From Flavobacterium sp. N502540 (GTDB taxonomy: Bacteria > Bacteroidota > Bacteroidia > Flavobacteriales > Flavobacteriaceae), in NCBI RefSeq assembly GCF_025947365.1, contig NZ_CP110012.1, positions 1,736,001 through 1,800,000 on the forward strand: 64,000 bases of DNA, written 5' to 3'. The notes below the pieces were generated by a model. The model was not told the DNA's origin. It searched no databases and saw only the letters and a list, made by a program, of their open reading frames with translations. Below are positions 52,677-61,107 of the stretch, one piece after another. Position 1 is the first letter of the stretch; each line of letters begins with the position of its first letter. Both the position numbers and the translations under genes were made by a program.

Positions 52677-53024
52677 TTACTCTTTGTCCAGGTCTTTTGC
52701 TTTGCTGAATCCGGCAAGCAAACCAACTCCTGCCATAATAAAAATAATAGACGGGTATACTGCTGAATCTGACAGCGAAGTATAAGTTGTAATCAGTAAG
52801 GCAACGAAAATACCAACACCGCTTCCTATTAATAAAAAGGCAAGGTTCAAAACAAGGACTTTCCAGGTTGGAACGCCTTTTCCGCTTCCTTTTAAAAAGA
52901 TACTGGCATCAACGCCTTTTTCGATGAGTGCTAAACGCTCTCTGTTTCTGGTTGATAAGATAAGGTAAATGATCCCGAAGATCATTAGAAACAGGCTGAT
53001 TGGTACTAAAATTTCTGGTCCCAT
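52677..53024 (-). CDS. small inner-membrane protein, DUF6249-like
   Basis: A 115-residue protein with three hydrophobic helices (about 5-22, 55-80 and 88-105) and a conserved cytoplasmic loop between the first two (STRNRERLALIEKGVDASIFLK). That R-x-R-x-A-L-I-E-K-G loop is typical of DUF6249 proteins. It is divergent from an ECF sigma gene, and in Bacteroidota such proteins are often next to sigma/anti-sigma pairs, so a link to that stress system is plausible. Confidence 0.8.
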   Translation of the reverse strand: MGPEILVPISLFLMIFGIIYLILSTRNRERLALIEKGVDASIFLKGSGKGVPTWKVLVLNLAFLLIGSGVGIFVALLITTYTSLSDSAVYPSIIFIMAGVGLLAGFSKAKDLDKE

Positions 53025-53103
53025 ATTTTTTATTGTTTAATTGATTGATACTCCATAGGACGACACCTTTAAATTTTAGGTTACAACTTTAGATAAAAAA
53101 AAT

Positions 53104-53237
53104 CAAAAAATAAATTCCAAATTCCAAAACTTGCTGATTATGAGTTAATTTTGGATATCGAAACTTGAAACTTGGAATTTGAGATTTGGAACTTGGAACT
53201 TGAAACTTGGAACTTGAAACTTGGAATTTATTTTTTG
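53104..53237. repeat. TTGGAATTT element bounded by 17-bp inverted repeats
   Basis: CAAAAAATAAATTCCAA (53104-53120) has a perfect inverted copy at 53221-53237. Inside are about six tandem copies of a 10-12-bp word (GAAACTTGGAACTT, TTGGAATTTGAG). It lies in the divergent promoter region of the DUF6249-like and sigma genes. Confidence 0.85.
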
Positions 53238-53293
53238 AGATTTATTTTAAAATTCTTGTAACCTCCAACAACAAACGGTCGTCCTATATAATT

Positions 53294-53860
53294 ATGAGTA
53301 CAATACCGGATCAACATTATATCGATAAAATTCTGCAGGGTGAGACCAATGCGTTTGCCGTGTTAGTGGATCGCTATAAGAATATGATCTTTACTCTGGC
53401 ACTTCAAATGGTCAAGAACAGAGAAGAGGCTGAAGAGGTTTCGCAGGATACTTTTATTAAAATTTATAATTCGCTGAGTAAATTTAAAGGAGATTCGAAA
53501 TTTTCGACCTGGGTTTACAAAGTAGCTTATAATACGTGTCTGGATCGTTTGAAGAAAAATAAAAAAGAAGATCTGAATATTTCAATAGATGAATTTTCGG
53601 CACATTTAATTAAGACCATGGACAATGCTTTGAGTGCTTTAGAAGATAAAGAACGAAAGCAAACGATTCAGAACTGTTTGAATTTGCTGCCGGCAGAAGA
53701 GAATTTTTTATTGACTTTATTTTATTTCGAAGATCAGAGTTTAGAAGAAATTGGAAAAGTTATGGGAATTACAGCCAATAATGTTAAGGTGAAATTATTC
53801 AGAAGCCGACAAAAATTAGCTGTGATATTGAAAAAGAAATTAGAACCCGAAATAGTGTAA
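53294..53860 (+). CDS. ECF RNA polymerase sigma factor (RpoE-like)
   Basis: A 188-residue sigma factor: region 2 at about 20-85 (FAVLVDRYKNMIFTLALQMVKNREEAEEVSQDTFIKIYNSL) and region 4 at about 125-180 (LLPAEENFLLTLFYFEDQSLEEIGKVMGITANNVKVKLFRSRQKL). Start at the ATG at 53294; the open frame extends 29 codons upstream into repeat DNA and is not credible there. It is followed within 5 bases by a membrane protein that is a likely anti-sigma factor. Confidence 0.93.
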   Translation: MSTIPDQHYIDKILQGETNAFAVLVDRYKNMIFTLALQMVKNREEAEEVSQDTFIKIYNSLSKFKGDSKFSTWVYKVAYNTCLDRLKKNKKEDLNISIDEFSAHLIKTMDNALSALEDKERKQTIQNCLNLLPAEENFLLTLFYFEDQSLEEIGKVMGITANNVKVKLFRSRQKLAVILKKKLEPEIV

Positions 53861-53864
53861 TGTG

Positions 53865-54260
53865 ATGAAAGAGAGCGATAAAAATATAGAAAATCTTATT
53901 GATAAAATGATGAGCGAAACCACTTTAGATTCGCCTTCAATTGATTTTACCTCAAAAGTAATGGCTCAGATTCAGGTAGCTGAAAAGAGTGCAGCCAAAG
54001 TGTATAAACCTCTGATTTCTAAATCGACCTGGTTTGTGATCGGCTTAGGTTTGATTGCTTTGATGGTTTACGCAGTATTCTTTGGCGGAACCGACAATAA
54101 CCTGGAAATTGGAAAATCATATACGGATAAGATTTCGATGCTGTTTTCAGGAATACATTTATCTAAAAATGTTTTATATGCGATTTTAGTGGTTCCTTTT
54201 ATGGTTTTGATTCAGGTTGGGGTTTTGAAAAATTATTTTGATAAAAAATATCAGGTATAA
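53865..54260 (+). CDS. probable anti-sigma factor, membrane protein
   Basis: A 131-residue protein with two membrane helices (about 52-72 and 103-121) and a 50-residue cytoplasmic N-terminus (KNIENLIDKMMSETTLDSPSIDFTSKVMAQI). That N-terminus is helical and acidic, as in small anti-sigma domains. It lies 4 bases after the sigma gene. No zinc-binding anti-sigma motif (HxxxCxxC) is present. Function inferred from topology and coupling. Confidence 0.75.
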   Translation: MKESDKNIENLIDKMMSETTLDSPSIDFTSKVMAQIQVAEKSAAKVYKPLISKSTWFVIGLGLIALMVYAVFFGGTDNNLEIGKSYTDKISMLFSGIHLSKNVLYAILVVPFMVLIQVGVLKNYFDKKYQV

Positions 54261-54446
54261 AACTGGTCTTAGTGTTGTAAATCAGTAAAAGCCTCTAAAG
54301 TATTTCGTAAAAATAAATCTTGTATTTTAAATCTGTAAAACATATTTTGACTTCCTAAAATATTATGGTGTAAGTATTTCATTTACAATTGTTTTGTGTT
54401 GAAAAACACTCCTGTTTATTTATGAAAATTTTGAGAACCTAAACCG

Positions 54447-54477
54447 TTGCAATATTGTAACTTATGAAGTATCTTTG
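54447..54477 (+). promoter_or_regulatory. promoter of the PfkB-family kinase gene
   Basis: TTG at 54447-54449, a 20-base spacer, and TATCTTTG at 54470-54477, a full match to the Bacteroidota consensus; the ATG follows 23 bases later. Confidence 0.8.
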
Positions 54478-54500
54478 CACCCTAATTCGAAATTCATAAA

Positions 54501-55424
54501 ATGAATAAATTATTGATTGTTGGAACGGTTGCTTTCGACGCGATTGAAACTCCTTTCGGAAAAACAGATAAAATATTAGGTGGTGCTGCGACTTACATTG
54601 GTTTATCAGCATCTTTTTTCAACCTGCAATCGGCTATTGTTTCTGTAGTTGGAGACGATTTCCCTCAAGAACATTTGGATTTACTAACGTCGAAAAATAT
54701 TGATATCTCTGGTATCGAAATTGTAAAAGGCGGTAAAACATTTTTCTGGAGCGGTTTATACCACAACGATCTAAATTCCAGAGATACTTTAGTAACAGAA
54801 CTTAATGTTTTGGCTGATTTTCAACCAAAAGTTCCTCAAAACTATAAAGATGCCGATGTGGTGATGTTAGGAAACTTACACCCATTAGTACAAAGCAGTG
54901 TTTTGGATCAGTTAGAGAAAAAACCAAAATTAGTAGTTTTAGATACTATGAACTTCTGGATGGACTGTGCTTTACCTGAATTATTGGAGGTGATCAAACG
55001 TGTAGACGTAATCACGATCAACGATGAAGAGGCAAGACAGCTTTCAGGAGAATATTCATTAGTAAAAGCTGCAGCCAAAATTCAGGAATTGGGACCAAAA
55101 TATGTGGTGATCAAAAAAGGAGAGCACGGTGCGCTTTTATTCCACAACAGAGAAGTATTCTTTGCTCCGGCATTACCATTAGAAGATGTTTTTGATCCAA
55201 CAGGAGCAGGTGACACTTTTGCTGGTGGTTTCTCAGGATTCATTGCACAAAGTGAAAACATTTCATTTGGCAATATGAAGAATGCGATCATCTACGGTTC
55301 AAATTTAGCTTCATTCTGTGTAGAGAAATTTGGAACAGAGAGGATGGAAAGCTTAAGCAAAGCTGAAGTAGCGATTCGATTACAACAGTTTAAGTCGTTA
55401 ACTCAGTTTGACATAGAAATATAA
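54501..55424 (+). CDS. PfkB-family sugar/nucleoside kinase
   Basis: A 307-residue ribokinase-fold protein. GGAATYIGLSAS is PfkB motif 1; DPTGAGDTFAGGFSGF is motif 2, with the catalytic Asp and the anion hole. The first residues (LLIVGTVAFDAIETPFG) are typical of the Bacteroidota family next to purF. It phosphorylates a sugar or nucleoside; the substrate cannot be predicted. It precedes purF by 82 bases with a terminator between. Confidence 0.9.
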   Translation: MNKLLIVGTVAFDAIETPFGKTDKILGGAATYIGLSASFFNLQSAIVSVVGDDFPQEHLDLLTSKNIDISGIEIVKGGKTFFWSGLYHNDLNSRDTLVTELNVLADFQPKVPQNYKDADVVMLGNLHPLVQSSVLDQLEKKPKLVVLDTMNFWMDCALPELLEVIKRVDVITINDEEARQLSGEYSLVKAAAKIQELGPKYVVIKKGEHGALLFHNREVFFAPALPLEDVFDPTGAGDTFAGGFSGFIAQSENISFGNMKNAIIYGSNLASFCVEKFGTERMESLSKAEVAIRLQQFKSLTQFDIEI

Positions 55425-55430
55425 TGCCCA

Positions 55431-55460
55431 AAAGCCTCGAATAATAACGGGGCTTTTTTA
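55431..55460 (+). terminator. terminator of the PfkB kinase gene
   Basis: AAAGCCTCG and CGGGGCTTT pair (one G-U) with an 8-base loop, followed by a T run. Confidence 0.82.
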
Positions 55461-55506
55461 TTACGTTTATACACACAACTTACAACAACACAAAATACAC
55501 AACACA

Positions 55507-57405
55507 ATGAGCGACGCTTTAAAACACGAATGTGGTATAGCTTTGGTTAGACTTCTTAAACCGCTTGAATATTACAAAGAAAAATACGGAACAGCTTTTT
55601 ACGGGATACAGAAAATGTACCTGATGATGGAAAAGCAGCACAACCGTGGACAAGACGGAGCTGGTTTTGCTAGCATTAAATTAGATGTGGCTCCCGGTGA
55701 ACGTTATATCAGCAGAGTTCGTTCGAACCATTCACAGCCCATTCAGGATGTTTTCAAGCAAATCAACGAGCGTATTAACGAAGAGATGAGTTCTCATCCT
55801 GAATATGCAGACGATGTTGCTAAACAGAAAGCAAACATACCTTATATAGGAGAGTTGTTTCTGGGGCATGTTCGCTACGGAACTTTCGGAAAGAATAGTA
55901 TTGAAAGTGTACATCCATTCCTGCGTCAAAGCAACTGGATGCACCGTAATTTAATTTTGGCAGGTAACTTTAACATGACCAATGTTAAGGAGCTTTTCGA
56001 AAATTTAGTAGAACTGGGGCAGCACCCAAAAGAAATGGCTGACACGGTTACTGTAATGGAGAAAATCGGACACTTCTTAGATAAAGAGGTGATGCAGCTT
56101 TATCAGGATTGCAAACTCGAAGGATATTCTAAGAGAGAGGCTTCTCCGGTAATTGCAGACCGATTGGATATAGCTAAAATTTTAGCCCGTTCTGCTAAAA
56201 ACCTAGACGGAGGATATGCAATGGCCGGATTATTGGGTCATGGTGATGCTTTTGTTTTTAGAGATCCTGCAGGAATCCGTCCGGCATATTACTATCAGGA
56301 TGATGAAGTGGTAGTTGTGGCTTCTGAAAGGCCGGTTATTCAAACCGTATTTAATGTGCCTTTTGAAAGTGTACAGGAAATCGAACCGGGAAATGCTTTG
56401 ATCATTAAGAAAAACGGAAAAGTTTCTATGAATCAAATCTTAGAACCAACCGTTAAAAAAGCATGTTCATTTGAAAGAATCTATTTCTCAAGAGGAAGTG
56501 ACGCTGAAATTTATCAGGAACGTAAAAATTTAGGAAAATTAATTTTACCTGCTGTTTTGGAATCAATTGACAGTGATACTGATAATACGGTGTTTTCTTA
56601 TATTCCAAATACAGCTGAAACCTCTTTTTATGGTTTAGTTGAAGCGGCTCAGGATTTTTTAAATCAAAGAAAAAACAATTATATTTTAGCCAACAGAAAT
56701 ACGCTTACTGCAGAAACGTTACAGGAATTATTGGCTGTAAAGATTCGTACAGAGAAAGTGGCGATTAAAGATGCTAAACTAAGAACCTTTATTACAGAAG
56801 ATAGCAGTCGTGATGATTTAGTTGCTCACGTTTATGATGTTACTTATGGCGTAATTAAGTCAACGGACAACCTGGTTATTATTGATGATAGTATTGTTCG
56901 TGGTACTACTTTAAAAATGAGTATCATAAAGATGATGGATCGTTTGAAACCTAAACGTATCGTAATCGTTTCATCGGCACCACAAATTCGTTATCCTGAC
57001 TGTTACGGAATCGATATGGCGAAACTGGAAGGTCTGGTAGCTTTTAGAGCGGCTCTGGCTTTGTTGAAAGAACGAAATCTATATCATATTGTTGACGAGG
57101 TTTATACGAAATGTAAAGCTCAGGAGAATTATGTAGACACAGATGTTGTAAACTACGTTACGGCAATTTACGATCAGTTTACTCCTGAAGAAATTTCAGA
57201 TAAAATAGCCGAAATGTTAAGCTCTCCTGAAATTAATGCCGAAGTAAAAATTATTTTCCAAAAAGTAGAAGATTTGCATATTGCTTGTCCGAAAAATCTA
57301 GGAGATTGGTACTTTACAGGGGATTACCCAACTCCGGGAGGAAACCGTGTGGTTAACAGAGCTTTCATGAATTTTTACGAAGGAAAAGACGCGAGAGCGT
57401 ATTAA
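55507..57405 (+). CDS. amidophosphoribosyltransferase-like protein (long Bacteroidota form)
   Basis: A 632-residue protein, over 100 residues longer than usual PurF. It has an N-terminal Ntn-type glutaminase domain; the nucleophile is Cys9 in KHECGIALV after an eight-residue propeptide-like leader, with HNRGQDGAGF and GHVRYGTFG motifs. The phosphoribosyltransferase domain carries the PRPP loop IIDDSIVRGTTL. It would form phosphoribosylamine from PRPP and glutamine. A separate standard purF is common in Bacteroidota, so this may be a paralogue with a changed role. Two small-RNA-like repeats follow it. Confidence 0.88.
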   Translation: MSDALKHECGIALVRLLKPLEYYKEKYGTAFYGIQKMYLMMEKQHNRGQDGAGFASIKLDVAPGERYISRVRSNHSQPIQDVFKQINERINEEMSSHPEYADDVAKQKANIPYIGELFLGHVRYGTFGKNSIESVHPFLRQSNWMHRNLILAGNFNMTNVKELFENLVELGQHPKEMADTVTVMEKIGHFLDKEVMQLYQDCKLEGYSKREASPVIADRLDIAKILARSAKNLDGGYAMAGLLGHGDAFVFRDPAGIRPAYYYQDDEVVVVASERPVIQTVFNVPFESVQEIEPGNALIIKKNGKVSMNQILEPTVKKACSFERIYFSRGSDAEIYQERKNLGKLILPAVLESIDSDTDNTVFSYIPNTAETSFYGLVEAAQDFLNQRKNNYILANRNTLTAETLQELLAVKIRTEKVAIKDAKLRTFITEDSSRDDLVAHVYDVTYGVIKSTDNLVIIDDSIVRGTTLKMSIIKMMDRLKPKRIVIVSSAPQIRYPDCYGIDMAKLEGLVAFRAALALLKERNLYHIVDEVYTKCKAQENYVDTDVVNYVTAIYDQFTPEEISDKIAEMLSSPEINAEVKIIFQKVEDLHIACPKNLGDWYFTGDYPTPGGNRVVNRAFMNFYEGKDARAY

Positions 57406-57470
57406 TAAAATACTAACAAAAGGTTAAATTGTGTAGTTCATCGATTTTTTTTGCCGTTCGTCTTATTTGT

Positions 57471-57501
57471 TTGGTGAAATTGGAAAGCTACAATACTTTT
57501 G
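57471..57501 (+). promoter_or_regulatory. promoter of small-RNA copy 1
   Basis: TTG at 57471-57473, a 20-base spacer and TACTTTTG at 57494-57501, a full consensus match. The predicted start falls at the first base of the first hairpin. Copy 2 has TTT and TACCTTTA at the same positions, so its promoter is degraded. Confidence 0.7.
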
Positions 57502-57506
57502 AAATA

Positions 57507-57577
57507 CCATAACATTAGTAGGTTAAGTTTATGGTAGATTTGGGGCAAAAAGGGTGGAAGTAATTCCACCTTTTTTA
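57507..57577 (+). ncRNA. candidate small RNA, copy 1
   Basis: A predicted transcript of about 70 bases with no open frame. It begins with CCATAA pairing with TTATGG (57507-57534) around an ATTAGTAGGTTAAG loop, then TAGATTTGGGGC, then a terminator hairpin GGTGGAA/TTCCACC followed by six T (57571-57576). A full promoter lies just upstream. A near-identical copy lies 185 bases downstream. It is downstream of a PurF-type gene but has its own promoter. Function unknown. Confidence 0.7.
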
Positions 57578-57691
57578 TTGGAATAAACTCAAGTATTTCT
57601 AAAGTAAGACATTACATTCACTTTATCGGATATATTTGCCATTCGTCTAGAAAGTTTTTTTCATTCGAATAGCTGCCATACCTTTACAGAA

Positions 57692-57762
57692 CCATAACAT
57701 TAGTAGGTTAAGTTTATGGTAGATTTGGGGCAAAAAAGGTGGAAGTGATTCCGCCTTTTTTA
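57692..57762 (+). ncRNA. candidate small RNA, copy 2
   Basis: Differs from copy 1 at only three places in about 75 bases. Two lie in the terminator hairpin, where loop GTAA becomes GTGA and TTCCACC becomes TTCCGCC, which keeps a G-U pair with GGTGGAA. The sequence before it matches copy 1 much less well. Its promoter boxes are degraded (TTT and TACCTTTA), so expression is less certain. Confidence 0.55.
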
Positions 57763-58026
57763 TTGGGTTAAAGTCTGATAATTCTTCCCGGATCTTAAGC
57801 GGTTTCTTCTCTTTAAAGAGGTGTAAGGTTTTAACAATCGGACAATTGCATTCTAAAATTGATTTCACTCAGAATTAAGTCAAACAATAAGACGCGTTAA
57901 TTTTTACATATTTTATTTTTTGTAATTTTTTTATTACCCTTTCTTGAGGTATATTAGGGCTCAATTAGAAGCGCAGTGCTTCTGGTGTAAATAATAGGGA
58001 AGAAATAAGATTAACTCGAAAAACAA
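57763..58026. other. 264-bp gap before the small membrane-protein gene
   Basis: No gene. AAGCGGTTTCTTCTCTTTAAAGAGG near 57795-57820 contains a short inverted CTCTTTAAAGAG. The remainder is AT-rich and probably contains the promoter of the gene at 58027; TTTGTAATTTTTTTATTACCC lies near 57920 without a full consensus. Confidence 0.5.
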
Positions 58027-58338
58027 ATGAATCAGGGACTTAATGAACCTTTTGAGGCAGATAGTGGAAATTCAAAGGGTGTAGCTCTAAAAGTAAAAAG
58101 CGGAGTCAAACATTTGCTTGTCCGGATTGTAATTTTGGCTATTATTGCGGGAGGACCACTCGTGCTATTGTCGCTTCCTGATTTGAGCAATAGAAGTGAG
58201 TTTGAATTTCTGTTGCTTAGTATATTTGCTCCGATAGTATGGTTTGTCTATATGTTTATTGAAACCATAGCTTTGCAAATGAAGAAAGAGGAAGAATTGC
58301 GTAATATTATTTGGGATTGTTTTTTATGGCACTGCTGA
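58027..58338 (+). CDS. small membrane protein gene, probably frameshifted near its 3' end
   Basis: A 103-residue frame with two hydrophobic helices (about 33-52 and 62-86: LLVRIVILAIIAGGPLVLLSL and FLLLSIFAPIVWFVYMFIETI) ending abruptly in NIIWDCFLWHC. In the next frame, directly after a run of six T (58320-58325), an open stretch reads FMALLIYMLIISSIM then stops at 58370, exactly the third membrane helix one would expect. One extra T in the run would join them. No family recognised. The 3' end shown is the uncorrected stop. Confidence 0.7.
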   Translation: MNQGLNEPFEADSGNSKGVALKVKSGVKHLLVRIVILAIIAGGPLVLLSLPDLSNRSEFEFLLLSIFAPIVWFVYMFIETIALQMKKEEELRNIIWDCFLWHC

Positions 58339-58400
58339 TCTACATGCTGATTATATCCAGTATTATGTAAATTAAAGTGTTCAACGGAAAATTAAACGAT

Positions 58401-58437
58401 AAAAAAAGACGAATAACCATTAGGTCATTCGTCTTTT
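58401..58437. terminator. bidirectional terminator between the membrane-protein gene and sodA
   Basis: AAAAGACGAAT and ATTCGTCTTTT pair perfectly over 11 bp with A and T runs on both sides. Confidence 0.88.
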
Positions 58438-58461
58438 CTCTTTATTCTTTACTCTATTCTC

Positions 58462-59070
58462 TTATTTTTCTAAAGCAAATCTTCTTGCAACTTCAGTCCA
58501 GTTAATTACATTGAAAAAAGCTTCGATATAATCAGGTCTTCTGTTTTGGTAGTTTAGGTAGTAAGCGTGCTCCCAAACGTCCATTCCTAAAATTGGAGTT
58601 CCATCACAACCTACTTCCGGCATTAATGGATTGTCTTGATTTGGAGTTCCGCAAACGTCTAATTTACCACCTTTTTGTACGCATAACCAAGCCCATCCTG
58701 AACCAAATTGTGTAGCACCGGCTTTAGCAAATTTTGCTTTAAATTCTTCAAAAGTTCCAAAAGAAGCTTCGATAGCAGCTAATAAATCACCTGTTGGTAA
58801 TCCGCCACCATTTGGAGACATTACAGTCCAGAATAAATTGTGGTTGTAAAAACCTCCACCATTATTACGAACTGCTGCATTTGATTTATCTAGATTGATT
58901 AAGATGTTTTCGATAGTTTTACCTTCTAAATCTGTTCCGGCGATTGCTGCATTAAGATTTGTTGTGTAAGCATTATGATGTTTTGAATGGTGAATTTCCA
59001 TTGTACGGGCATCAATATGTGGTTCTAATGCATCATATGCATAAGGTAATTGAGGTAATTCAAAAGCCAT
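58462..59070 (-). CDS. sodA: superoxide dismutase (Fe/Mn)
   Basis: A 202-residue Fe/Mn-SOD of usual length. Metal ligands are in [12 protein letters not shown] (first His), NHNLFW (second His), and [18 protein letters not shown] (Asp and His). No signal peptide, so cytoplasmic. It disproportionates superoxide. A single gene with a -7 box (TAAATTTG, 59113-59106) upstream and a terminator downstream. Confidence 0.96.
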   Translation of the reverse strand: MAFELPQLPYAYDALEPHIDARTMEIHHSKHHNAYTTNLNAAIAGTDLEGKTIENILINLDKSNAAVRNNGGGFYNHNLFWTVMSPNGGGLPTGDLLAAIEASFGTFEEFKAKFAKAGATQFGSGWAWLCVQKGGKLDVCGTPNQDNPLMPEVGCDGTPILGMDVWEHAYYLNYQNRRPDYIEAFFNVINWTEVARRFALEK

Positions 59071-59105
59071 GATATTATGATTTTATGATTTATAATTATT
59101 TATTC

Positions 59106-59113
59106 CAAATTTA
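59106..59113 (-). promoter_or_regulatory. -7 box upstream of sodA
   Basis: TAAATTTG on the minus strand fits TAnnTTTG, about 36 bases before the start. No clear -33 TTG. Confidence 0.45.
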
Positions 59114-59208
59114 GACATTTAACTTTGGAATTGGAAATACTATTTCGTTATTATTCCATTTAATTAATTGATAATTCGTTTTTCGGAATGCTAACGGATT
59201 GTAAATCT

Positions 59209-59835
59209 TTATTTTCCGTTGAAAGTAGTCATCGTGTTTTCTAAGCCGGCGGTACCAAAAGATTTAATGATCTCTGAAGCGACTTCTAAACGTTCGGGCA
59301 ATTTTGCTTTTTCGTCTTCGTCCCAATCTCCTAAAACGTAGTCTACCTGTTGCCCTTTTTTGAATTGATCGCTGATTCCAAATCTAAAGCGGGTATATTG
59401 TTGAGTATTTAAAACTAGATTGATGTTTTTGAGTCCGTTATGTCCTCCGTCACTGCCTTTTGGTTTGATGCGGATAGTTCCAAAAGAGAGGTTTAGATCG
59501 TCGGTAATTATCAGGATATTTTCTAATGGAATGTTTTCTTTGTCCATCCAGTACTTTACGGCTTTACCGCTCAGGTTCATGTAGGTGTTTGGTTTGAGCA
59601 GAAAAAAAGTTCTTCCTTTAAATTTATATTCGGCCAAAGCGCCCAGTTTTACGGTTTCGAATGAAAGATCTTCTTTTTTGGCTAAAAAATCAAGTACTTT
59701 AAAGCCTATGTTGTGTCGTGTATTTACGTATTCGGCACCAATATTGCCTAATCCAACGATTAAATATTTTTTCATATAATCAGTGTTCTCTTCTTTTTGG
59801 GTTGATGAAAACAGTTTTGTTATCCATTTTATCAT
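59209..59835 (-). CDS. pth: peptidyl-tRNA hydrolase
   Basis: A 208-residue Pth. LIVGLGNIGAEYVNTRHNIGF holds the catalytic His and conserved Asn, with LLKPNTYMNLSG, DDLNLSFG and KGSDGGHNGLKN in order. It releases peptides from peptidyl-tRNA. The first 20 residues (MIKWITKLFSSTQKEENTDY) precede the Pth core; a start at the Met at 59775 would give a standard-length enzyme. Confidence 0.94.
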   Translation of the reverse strand: MIKWITKLFSSTQKEENTDYMKKYLIVGLGNIGAEYVNTRHNIGFKVLDFLAKKEDLSFETVKLGALAEYKFKGRTFFLLKPNTYMNLSGKAVKYWMDKENIPLENILIITDDLNLSFGTIRIKPKGSDGGHNGLKNINLVLNTQQYTRFRFGISDQFKKGQQVDYVLGDWDEDEKAKLPERLEVASEIIKSFGTAGLENTMTTFNGK

Positions 59836-60312
59836 GATACAAAAATAGGGTTAATTAGAGAATGTGCCAATTTGTTAATTAGATAATTTGCTTTTAGCGG
59901 CAAAGAATGACAGGCTGATGACGCAGATTTGAACGGATTTACACGGATTATTTTTTATCATTTTTAGATTGTTTAAAAACCTTTGCGCCTTTGTACCTCT
60001 GAACCTTTGCGCCTCTTGTCTGATGAAAAACGAAACTTCTGGCTAGCCCTGACAGAAGCGGTATCCTTTTTAGCCGCTTTTTTTTGCGGATAAAAAGATA
60101 TGGCGGATGGCAGGAGTGTCGCGTTTTATGAAAATGGAATTATCTGCTTCTAAGAAAAAAAAACAGATAATTAGAGAATTAGCTTTAAGGGGCTTCGACT
60201 TCGCTCAGCCGGACACACTTAATATCTGTCTAACGTGTCGGACTGAGTGGAGTCGAAGCCGTCCTGTAGTAAAAAATCTTAGAACCTTAGTATCTCAGTA
60301 TCTCAGAACCTC
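59836..60312. repeat. intergenic gap with several dispersed repeats
   Basis: No credible gene, though a 77-codon frame crosses it. It holds the TTTGCG-type fragments (59935-60020), a CTAGCCCTGACAGAAGCGG / GATATGGCGGATGGCAGG element common in Bacteroidota intergenic DNA (60040-60115), and the GGCTTCGACT palindrome at 60191-60260. Confidence 0.75.
60191..60260. repeat. 70-bp palindromic element (GGCTTCGACT...AGTCGAAGCC)
   Basis: Perfect 10-bp ends GGCTTCGACT and AGTCGAAGCC, then inner CGCTCAG/CTGAG and GACAC/GTGTC pairings, forming a nearly full-length hairpin. GC content is well above the surroundings. This is a widespread Flavobacteriaceae intergenic element of REP/MITE type; no transposase is nearby. 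Confidence 0.85.
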
Positions 60313-60346
60313 AAAAAAAAAGCACCAACCTTTCGATTGATGCTTT
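60313..60346 (-). terminator. terminator of rplY
   Basis: On the minus strand AAAGCATCAA pairs with TTGGTGCTTT (one G-U) followed by eight or nine T. Confidence 0.82.
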
Positions 60347-60367
60347 GTATTTTGAATTGAAAAAAAA

Positions 60368-60979
60368 TTATTTTTTCTTTCCTTTTGCAGGAGCTTTTGC
60401 AGCTTTTGCAGCCTCTTGAGCAGCTTTCATAGCAGCACGAGAGATTCTTACCTGACAAACTACAGTGTTGTCCGGGTGCATAACTTTGTACTCTGGTTTT
60501 CCAACTTTAGTAACATATAATTTGTTACCCATTTCAAGTGGAGTAATGTCAGCTTCAACAAAATCAGGAAGATTTTTAGGTAAAGCTTTAACTTTTAATT
60601 TACGTTGGTTTAAACGTAAAACACCACCTGCAAGAACACCTTTAGATGTACCAACGATTTTCACAGGAACTTCCATTGTGATTTCTTTATCATCAAATAA
60701 TTGGAAGAAGTCAATGTGTAAAATTTTGTCAGAAACAGGGTGAACCTGAATGTCTTGTAAAACTGCTGTAAATGATTTTCCTTTTCCAAGCTCAATCACA
60801 ACTGTGTGTGCGTTTGGAGTGTAAACCAAGTTTTTGAACGCTGCAGCGTCTGCTGAGAAGTGTACTGCTTGATTTCCTCCGTATAACACGCAAGGAACCG
60901 CTCCAGCATTACGTAAGGCTTTAGTTGACACTTTGCCCACGCTTTCTCTTTCTGATCCTTTAATTGTAATCGATTTCAT
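60368..60979 (-). CDS. rplY: 50S ribosomal protein L25 / general stress protein Ctc
   Basis: A 203-residue long-form L25 (TL5/Ctc). The N-terminal 5S-rRNA-binding domain has [26 protein letters not shown]; the C-terminal domain is the beta-rich Ctc extension, ending in an Ala/Lys-rich tail ([13 protein letters not shown]). It binds 5S rRNA in the large subunit. It follows prs by 128 bases, the usual Bacteroidota order prs-rplY-pth. Confidence 0.95.
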   Translation of the reverse strand: MKSITIKGSERESVGKVSTKALRNAGAVPCVLYGGNQAVHFSADAAAFKNLVYTPNAHTVVIELGKGKSFTAVLQDIQVHPVSDKILHIDFFQLFDDKEITMEVPVKIVGTSKGVLAGGVLRLNQRKLKVKALPKNLPDFVEADITPLEMGNKLYVTKVGKPEYKVMHPDNTVVCQVRISRAAMKAAQEAAKAAKAPAKGKKK

Positions 60980-61107
60980 TGTAAAAAAAATATAGTTATT
61001 AATAAATATTCTATGTTGCTATAAGCTTTAAGCTGTAGGCTTTAAGCTTTTTATAAAGTAACTATTGGAGTGCTTACGGCTTATTGCTTAAAGCGTGCGG
61101 CCAAAAT

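Noticed and set aside
60107-60340. A 77-codon plus-strand frame
   Set aside because: It crosses two dispersed palindromes and a terminator; composition and ending are not protein-like.
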